From Deltaproteobacteria bacterium (GTDB lineage: Bacteria > Desulfobacterota > Desulfovibrionia > Desulfovibrionales > Desulfovibrionaceae): a stretch of DNA of 11,152 bases. Positions 7,074 to 11,152 of the stretch are shown here, in pieces. Each line of letters starts with the position of its first letter. The stretch's first letter is position 1. The notes under the pieces are model-generated. The model did not search any database, was not told the origin of the DNA, and saw nothing but the letters and a program-made list of their open reading frames with translations. The position numbers and the translations under genes were made by a program. The stretch lies in the NCBI GenBank assembly GCA_031280335.1, contig JAITGZ010000233.1, positions 1 through 11,152 on the forward strand. Direction: 5' to 3'.

Positions 7074-7235
7074 AGATGTCCTTTATATTATTTCATGCCC
7101 GAAGGCATATATCAGAACTCCGGGGCTGTCGCCCCAAATACCGCCAAGGCCAATCGGGGCTATCGCCCCGCTCCCCATCCGGGGGGAATCATTCCCCCCG
7201 GACCCCCTCACCGGTGATTTGTTTTTAGGGACAAC
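7074..7235. repeat. Array of GC-rich palindromes upstream of the U32 gene
   Basis: This 5' region of the U32 gene is packed with perfect stem-loops. A pair of near-identical ones has stem GGGGC/GCCCC with loops TGTC (7122-7135) and TATC (7156-7169). A strong 11-bp stem of six G and six C pairs plus flanks, with a 3-base loop, spans 7178-7202. TCACCGGTGA at 7208-7217 is a perfect 10-base palindrome. No open frame here has a recognisable product. The repetition of one hairpin type and the symmetry suggest a dispersed intergenic palindromic element rather than coding sequence. The function is unknown. Confidence 0.6.
7095..7108 (-). promoter_or_regulatory. UUCG-tetraloop hairpin in the U32 mRNA leader
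   Basis: On the minus strand the leader contains ATGCC-TTCG-GGCAT, a 5-bp stem closed by the exceptionally stable c(UUCG)g tetraloop. It lies about 10 bases upstream of the Shine-Dalgarno sequence (complement of 7079-7084) and 21 bases before the U32 start codon. It could shield the transcript from 5' decay or mark the edge of the palindrome array. The structure is read from sequence; a function is inferred. Confidence 0.45.
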
Positions 7236-7268
7236 AGAAATAAAACGGCGCATGGGCAATGCCCGTTT
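7236..7268 (-). terminator. rnhB: Intrinsic terminator of the rnhB transcript
   Basis: Read on the minus strand, AAACGG-GCAT (complement of 7259-7268) pairs with ATGC-G-CCGTTT (complement of 7243-7253) around a 5-base loop: ten base pairs with a single bulged base. A TTTTATTT tract overlaps the end of the stem and follows it (complement of 7238-7245). It begins 38 bases after the rnhB stop, the expected position, and implies that the U32 gene has its own promoter or depends on readthrough. Confidence 0.62.
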
Positions 7269-7306
7269 AGCTCCTTCGGCGGGGGGCACCGGGGGATCCG
7301 CTCCCG

Positions 7307-8044
7307 CTATGGTTGAAAAACCTTTGGCTGAAAAGATCGCCGGTGCAGGGGGCAGGGGCCGTGTTCCGCCAATTTTTTCAAATGCAGGGGAGTGGCGTAA
7401 CCTTTATGCCGATCCAGCCCATAAAGGGGATGGCGCTGATGCAGGACGAGCATGAGCGCGTCCCGCCTGGTTTTGGCCAGGATGGAGGCGGCGGAGATGA
7501 GCGGAACCAGGGCGTCCCCCCGGATGATCGCCCTTTGGCGTGGCGGCGCGGGCCATGCCGGGCGTTCTTCAGCCGCGCGCCACTGCTCTTCCGGTATGGG
7601 CCAAGGTCCGTCCACCAGCAAGGTAAATCCATCAGCATCGGGCGGCGCGCCGCAGCGGGACGCCGTCTGCCCGGCCACGGCCAAAACCGCCCGGCTCATG
7701 GCCCTAAAGGAGGCGTTAAGGATATTGACCCGATCAATTTCTTCCGGCCAGGATTGGCCCAGCCCCCAAAACAGGCCGCTGCGCAAAAGCGCGTCCGCCA
7801 AGGCGGCGCGCTTTGCGGGGGAAAGTTTTTTGGAATCCGTCAATCCGGAGAAGCGCGAAAAATCATAACCTGACGGGGCCAGCACCGCCGCCGCGCACAC
7901 CGGCCCGGCCAGACAGCCGCGACCGGCCTCGTCCACCCCCAGGTACAGATCCGGCACCTGATCCTTAGCTGATGCAAGCAGGCAGGGCAATACATTCCTG
8001 GGATCCAACGGCTGCGCGCCCGGCCTGTCTTCAGTCCGGCTCAC
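7307..8044 (-). CDS. rnhB: Ribonuclease HII
   Basis: RNase HII removes RNA from RNA-DNA hybrids and excises single ribonucleotides from DNA in the cytoplasm. The 245-residue protein carries the hallmark LGVDEAGRGCLAGPV (35-49) with catalytic D38 and E39, LTDSKKL (68-74), LLVDG with D145, and AASILAKTRRD with D195, completing the four-acid site. YGLDRHKGYAT (208-218) is the typical C-terminal substrate-contact motif. About 34 residues precede the first strand, slightly longer than E. coli RnhB. The start is GTG at 8044, overlapping the stop of the upstream GGDEF-EAL gene by 4 bp (GTGA), with GGGGAG about 9 bases upstream, so translation is probably coupled. This places a housekeeping gene under the promoter of a c-di-GMP signalling gene. 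Confidence 0.94.
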   Translation of the reverse strand: MSRTEDRPGAQPLDPRNVLPCLLASAKDQVPDLYLGVDEAGRGCLAGPVCAAAVLAPSGYDFSRFSGLTDSKKLSPAKRAALADALLRSGLFWGLGQSWPEEIDRVNILNASFRAMSRAVLAVAGQTASRCGAPPDADGFTLLVDGPWPIPEEQWRAAEERPAWPAPPRQRAIIRGDALVPLISAASILAKTRRDALMLVLHQRHPLYGLDRHKGYATPLHLKKLAEHGPCPLHRRSFQPKVFQP

Positions 8045-9717
8045 GCCGTACCGCTCCCCACCAATTCCAAAAGCTTATCTTCGCTTTCCGGCATACTGAA
8101 CCAATAGCCCTGCACCATATCCGCGCCGACACGGCGGCAGAAATCCAATTGCGCCTTGGTCTCCACCCCGGTCAGACACACGGTTTTACCGGAAAAATGC
8201 CCCAATTTGCAGGCCAGTTTGATAAAATTTTTGGCGAACTCATCCGTGTGGGCATGCAGATACATGGGAGAGATTTTGATGACATCCACAGGCAGATCAC
8301 GCATATTGATGAAGGAGGCGTTGTCCGAACCGAAATCGTCCATGGAAACCCTGAACCCGCTGCGGCGGAACTGCGCACAATAATTCAAGGCGTTTTTCTT
8401 TTCGCTCATGGCCACGCCTTCGTTAATGCCGATGATCATGTTCTCCGGCTTGACTTTGGTGTCGTGCAAAATCTTTTCTATATTCAGGGCCAGGTTTTTT
8501 CGTTTGAACTGGACGACAGATAAATTGACGCTGACGCTGAAGTCGGCGCGCCACTTGTCATTAACCTGCTTGCACAGGGATGCGGCACGGCGCAGAACGT
8601 ACTCGCCCATGGGCACGATCAAGCCCAGATATTCGGAAAGACCGATGAAGTCCCTGGCCGCGATGAGTTCCCCTGCCTGCCCGCGCAGGCGTAGCAGCGC
8701 CTCGGCTCCGGCCGGGCGCGCCCCGGCGCGGCCTCTGGATTTTTTGGCCGAGCCCGCCGCCGGCTGATTCAGGGCGTAATAAGGCTGGTATAATATCTCA
8801 AAACCGGAAAAATCGTTCAAAATGGCCTTGCGCAGCAGTTCTTCCGTTTCAGAGCGATCCACGGTCTCGCTGTCCAATCCTTCGGTAAAGTAGGCGTAGT
8901 TGTTTTTTCCCGTCTTTTTAGCGTGATACATGGCTATATCAGCTTTTTTCAGAATACTCCCGGCATTTTCCAGCCGGGCGATGAACTCCACCACCCCTAT
9001 ACTCAAAGAACAATAGAACTCACGATCTCTGGAGACCCAGGGCTGTCTGGCCCTGACCAGCATATCTTCCAAATATTCCGGCACCATGAGGCCGTTGACC
9101 GGGTCAACCACCACCACGAACTCATCGCCGCCCAGACGAAAAACCTTGTCCATACCCTGAAAGCGTTGACGCAAGAAGTCGGCAAAGGCTACCAGCACCC
9201 CGTCGCCGTAATCATGCCCGAAACTGTCGTTGACCACCTTGAAGTCGTCCAGATCGATAAAAAAAATAAAGCCCGGCGTTTTGGCTCCGCACAGGCGCTC
9301 CAGCATGAGCAGCAACTCATTGTCACAGGCGCGGCGGTTGGGCAGCCCGGTGAGATAATCGGTGTAGGCCAGTTCTTGATGACCATCTTCTTGTTTCTTC
9401 CAGTGCGTAATGTCCTGAGCCTGGCACAGGGTGCGGGTATGCCCGTCAGTCCAGGGTATGGCGCGGCGGCGGACAAAAAAATAACTGCCATCCTTCTCCA
9501 GACGCCATTCCTCAGCCTCTTCCTCCCGTTCCTCCGACGAGGAGGGGAGCAGATCCCCGGTCGTGCGTCCGGCCCAGTCCGCGCCGAAAACAGCCTCAAA
9601 GGCCTGGTTGGCCATAATGATTATGCCGTCTTCCTGTTCAGTCACATAGACCGGCATATCCAGGTTGTTCAACACAACGGAACAGACAGACGGATCGAGA
9701 AAATTTTTCATAGGCAT
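8041..9717 (-). CDS. PAS-GGDEF-EAL cyclic di-GMP signalling protein with degenerate EAL
   Basis: This 558-residue protein has no signal peptide or membrane segment, so it is probably a cytoplasmic sensor. A PAS-like domain (about 11-105, ending ITHWKKQ) leads into a GGDEF domain (about 115-280) with TDYLTGLPNRR, DLDDFKVVNDSFGHDYGD and intact GGDEF at 196-200, so cyclase activity is plausible. The product-inhibition RxxD site five residues upstream is QGMD (187-190) and lost. The EAL domain (about 305-555) keeps EAL (339-341), N398, D460-D461, K481 and Q536. The first Glu of the usual ExxE metal motif is Gly (GINEG, 430-434), EGVET is TGVET (516-520), and DDFGTG is DDFGSD, so phosphodiesterase activity is doubtful. 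A basic, Ala/Gly-rich insert (about 319-337) precedes the EAL motif. ATG at 9717 has AAGGA 7 bases upstream; a longer frame to 9768 lacks support and would run over the likely promoter. Confidence 0.9.
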   Translation of the reverse strand: MPMKNFLDPSVCSVVLNNLDMPVYVTEQEDGIIIMANQAFEAVFGADWAGRTTGDLLPSSSEEREEEAEEWRLEKDGSYFFVRRRAIPWTDGHTRTLCQAQDITHWKKQEDGHQELAYTDYLTGLPNRRACDNELLLMLERLCGAKTPGFIFFIDLDDFKVVNDSFGHDYGDGVLVAFADFLRQRFQGMDKVFRLGGDEFVVVVDPVNGLMVPEYLEDMLVRARQPWVSRDREFYCSLSIGVVEFIARLENAGSILKKADIAMYHAKKTGKNNYAYFTEGLDSETVDRSETEELLRKAILNDFSGFEILYQPYYALNQPAAGSAKKSRGRAGARPAGAEALLRLRGQAGELIAARDFIGLSEYLGLIVPMGEYVLRRAASLCKQVNDKWRADFSVSVNLSVVQFKRKNLALNIEKILHDTKVKPENMIIGINEGVAMSEKKNALNYCAQFRRSGFRVSMDDFGSDNASFINMRDLPVDVIKISPMYLHAHTDEFAKNFIKLACKLGHFSGKTVCLTGVETKAQLDFCRRVGADMVQGYWFSMPESEDKLLELVGSGTA

Positions 9718-9738
9718 GGGGTAATCCTTGTATTCGCT

Positions 9739-9768
9739 ATAATAAAACCACCCTGCCCCGCACGTCAA
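9739..9768 (-). promoter_or_regulatory. Sigma-70-like promoter for the GGDEF-EAL/rnhB pair
   Basis: On the minus strand TTGACG (complement of 9763-9768) is followed after 18 bases by TATTAT (complement of 9739-9744); each box matches five of six consensus bases. Transcription would start near 9732, giving a leader of about 14 bases that includes the Shine-Dalgarno AAGGA (complement of 9725-9729). Confidence 0.55.
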
Positions 9769-9797
9769 CCTTAAGGCGGCACAGCGAATAAAAAAGC

Positions 9798-9824
9798 TTG
9801 CTTTTTGGGGCGCAGACGTATAAA
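9798..9824 (+). promoter_or_regulatory. rpmB: Possible promoter for rpmB
   Basis: TTGCTT (9798-9803) and TATAAA (9819-9824) could be -35 and -10 boxes, but the 15-base spacer is short. The region 9775-9902 is the only leader available for rpmB, so a promoter must lie near here. It also holds an AT-rich palindrome (AAAAAGC/GCTTTTT, 9791-9806) that overlaps the proposed -35 box. Confidence 0.28.
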
Positions 9825-9902
9825 AGCATTTTTCCCCGTAACTTTCCGGCGGGGCGCAAAAACCAAAACACCGCGATGGCGGGCGTTATATGGGGGTTAT
9901 CA

Positions 9903-10124
9903 ATGGCCAGACAATGCGATATTTGCGGCAAACAGGCCCAGGTCGGCCACCGGGTCAGCCATTCCAACATAAAAACCAAGCGTCTCTTTAGGCCCAACTT
10001 GCAGAAAGTGCGCCACCAAAACAATGACGGCGGGGTAATGACCCTGACGGTCTGTACCCGTTGCCTGCGCTCCGGCGCGGTGGTCAAGCCGGTGGAACGC
10101 AAGGCGGGCCGTCAGGCCGCCTGA
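9903..10124 (+). CDS. rpmB: 50S ribosomal protein L28, zinc-binding form
   Basis: L28 is a 73-residue component of the large ribosomal subunit. The sequence MARQCDICGK, GHRVSHSNIKTKRLFRPNLQ and LTVCTRCLRSGAVVK is diagnostic. C5-x2-C8 and C51-x2-C54 form the four-cysteine zinc ribbon found in many anaerobes, as opposed to the zinc-free version. The ATG at 9903 follows GGGGG at 9892-9896 by 6 bases; a longer open frame to 9798 has no family match at its N-terminus. It is monocistronic here, divergent from the GGDEF-EAL gene and converging on larB with 17 bases between stops. An imperfect GC stem (10103-10121) overlaps the end of the gene but lacks a T-run, so it is not scored as a terminator. 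Confidence 0.96.
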   Translation: MARQCDICGKQAQVGHRVSHSNIKTKRLFRPNLQKVRHQNNDGGVMTLTVCTRCLRSGAVVKPVERKAGRQAA

Positions 10125-10141
10125 TCTGTTCCCATCGGCGC

Positions 10142-10909
10142 TCAACTCCGGACATCGTTCAGCAGGCGGCAGGCAAATACGGCCGCGCCATATCCGTTAT
10201 CTATATTGAACACGCTCACGCCGGCCGCGCATGAGGCCAGCATTCCGGCCAAGGCGGCATAGCCCCCGGCGCTGACGCCGTAACCCACAGAGGTAGGCAC
10301 GGCCAGCACCGGCTTGGCGGTGAGTCCGGCGATGACGCTGGGCAGAGCCCCTTCCATGCCCGCTATGACCATAAGAATCTTGGCTTGAGAAAAAGCCCCC
10401 AGCCAGGGGGTCATGCGGTGCAGGCCGGCCACGCCTATATCCGGGGCCAATCCTGCTTCCACTCCGTAAAACACCGCAGTGCCCAATGCTTCCAAGGCCA
10501 CACGCATGTCTGAAGCGCCGGCGGTGATGATCATAAGCTTTCCGGAACGCGGCCAGGGCGGATTCAGCAGGAGGGGGCGGTTCAAGGTGAACAGACCGGC
10601 CTCGCGGCTCCATTCTCCTTGAGGGAAGGCTTCCGTCAACATGCGCCCCTGTTCGGCATCCAGTCTCGTGACCAGCACCGGTCTGTCCGCCTCCGGTCCG
10701 GCCAGGCCGCGCACAGCAGCCAGCAGACGTTCAGGGCTTTTATCCTTGGCCAGAACGCATTCCCCCTGGCCGGTACGCAGTTCACGGTGCAGGTCCAGGT
10801 TAACCCCGTCCAAAAGCTCCTCAAAAGGCGCGAACTGAAAACGCGCGACGGCCTCTTCCGGCAGCAGTTCTCCGCTCCGCACAAGATTAAGAATCTTCAG
10901 CATGTCCAT
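10142..10909 (-). CDS. larB: Nickel pincer cofactor biosynthesis protein LarB
   Basis: LarB carboxylates and hydrolyses nicotinic acid adenine dinucleotide to pyridinium-3,5-biscarboxylic acid mononucleotide, the first step toward the nickel-pincer cofactor of lactate racemase and relatives. It is related to the PurE class of AIR carboxylases. The 255-residue product has IITAGASDMRVALEAL (127-142), DIGVAGLHRM (157-166), VIAGMEGALPSVIAGL (181-196), VPTSVGYGVSAGG (204-216), MLASCAAGV (223-231, with C227 at the known nucleophile position) and NIDNGYGAAV (235-244). The N-terminal region shows a departure: where LarB usually reads close to PEVIxGxxKT, this one has GECVLAKDKS (49-58). ATG at 10909 was chosen for its match to the family N-terminus; AAGGGA lies about 11 bases upstream, which is long. 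larC and larE, needed for the pathway, are not in the window. Confidence 0.9.
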   Translation of the reverse strand: MDMLKILNLVRSGELLPEEAVARFQFAPFEELLDGVNLDLHRELRTGQGECVLAKDKSPERLLAAVRGLAGPEADRPVLVTRLDAEQGRMLTEAFPQGEWSREAGLFTLNRPLLLNPPWPRSGKLMIITAGASDMRVALEALGTAVFYGVEAGLAPDIGVAGLHRMTPWLGAFSQAKILMVIAGMEGALPSVIAGLTAKPVLAVPTSVGYGVSAGGYAALAGMLASCAAGVSVFNIDNGYGAAVFACRLLNDVRS

Positions 10910-10991
10910 GTCGTCAGTTTTCCCTTGTCATTGATATTATCCCGACCTAAAGCCGGGCGCAAGGGTATTGATTAAGCTTGGATAAGCATGT
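10910..10991. promoter_or_regulatory. Divergent intergenic region between larB and the regulator gene
   Basis: This 82-base AT-rich gap must hold promoters for both directions. On the minus strand GATAAT/TAATAT (around 10934-10942) could be a -10 box for larB, but no good -35 stands at the right distance. A small CCCG/CGGG stem (about 10941-10957) lies in the middle. No operator or sigma-54 motif was recognised. Confidence 0.3.
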
Positions 10992-11152
10992 ATGCACCTA
11001 AACATGTCCGCGCACAGAATCCTTTTTATCGCTCCGACCCAAGCTGTAACACGCATATTCCCGGAATTGCGCGAGGCCGGCTTTGAGGTTGGCATAGCTG
11101 AAAACCTCAAGGGCGCTTCGGCTTTTATCCGCAAGACCCCGCCGGATATCAT
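10992..11152 (+). CDS. Probable response-regulator receiver domain protein, N-terminal part
   Basis: The frame stays open to the right edge and encodes about 53 residues. From the internal Met it reads MSAHRILFIAPTQAVTRIFP, then ELREAGFEVGIAENLKG and KTPPDII. The alternation beta1 (RILFIAP), helix, beta2 (EVGIAE), helix and beta3 beginning at PPDII is that of CheY-like receiver domains; the phosphoacceptor Asp normally follows the last residues seen and is outside the window. The acidic pair usually found after beta1 is replaced by a neutral APT, so phosphorylation may be atypical, or this may be a divergent receiver. The start could be ATG 10992, with GGA at 10980-10982 upstream, or ATG 11004, which matches the domain boundary better but lacks a ribosome-binding site. 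The output domain is not visible. Confidence 0.55.
   Translation, partial: MHLNMSAHRILFIAPTQAVTRIFPELREAGFEVGIAENLKGASAFIRKTPPDI

Noticed and set aside
7122..7202. CRISPR array
   Set aside because: The repeated units are short hairpins of unequal spacing, with only two near-identical copies, not 25-40-base direct repeats with regular spacers.
7083..7289. 68-codon minus-strand open frame in the gap between rnhB and the U32 gene
   Set aside because: Its translation simply reads through the palindromes and the terminator; there is no ribosome-binding site or domain.
8923..9774. 283-codon plus-strand open frame opposite the GGDEF-EAL gene
   Set aside because: Antisense to conserved GGDEF coding sequence and without family resemblance.
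10103..10121. Intrinsic terminator for rpmB
   Set aside because: The GC stem overlaps the coding end and is followed by TGATCTGTTC, with no T-run.

Overview
The window reads as chromosomal DNA of a GC-rich anaerobic deltaproteobacterium, most likely a Desulfovibrionaceae member (Desulfovibrio or a close relative). This is an inference from the four-cysteine ribosomal protein L28, the long U32 protein, the LarB homologue and the family flavour of the other proteins. No rRNA, tRNA or CRISPR array was seen.

Layout. Bases 1-153 are the 3' end of an IS5-like transposase, followed by an AT-rich stretch that probably holds the right end of the element. Directly after it, on the + strand, lies a tight four-gene operon (220-4851): an AprA-type adenylylsulfate (APS) reductase flavoprotein, its AprB-type double-cluster ferredoxin subunit, CysD and CysN. 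Together these would activate sulfate to APS with the GTP-driven CysDN ATP sulfurylase, then reduce APS directly to sulfite with AprAB. No APS kinase, PAPS reductase, Qmo complex or monomeric Sat is present. This pairs assimilatory-type activation with dissimilatory-type reduction, and the CysN carries an unexplained C-terminal extension of about 150 residues. It is the most unusual system in the window.

A structured 194-base gap (4852-5045) separates the operon from a convergent minus-strand block: a 675-residue U32-family protein (5046-7073), a palindrome-rich gap (7074-7306) that includes a probable intrinsic terminator, RNase HII (7307-8044), and a PAS-GGDEF-EAL protein (8041-9717). The last two overlap by 4 bp and form a co-transcribed pair. 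The EAL domain has lost key catalytic residues, while the GGDEF motif is intact.

Divergent from that block is rpmB (L28, 9903-10124, + strand). It converges with larB (10142-10909, minus), which makes a nickel-pincer cofactor intermediate. larB is divergent from the first ~50 codons of a probable response-regulator receiver domain that runs off the right edge (10992-11152).

The part after the operon is mostly housekeeping and signalling genes of ordinary kind. The accessory-looking elements are the IS remnant, the Apr/CysDN operon and the two structured intergenic regions.
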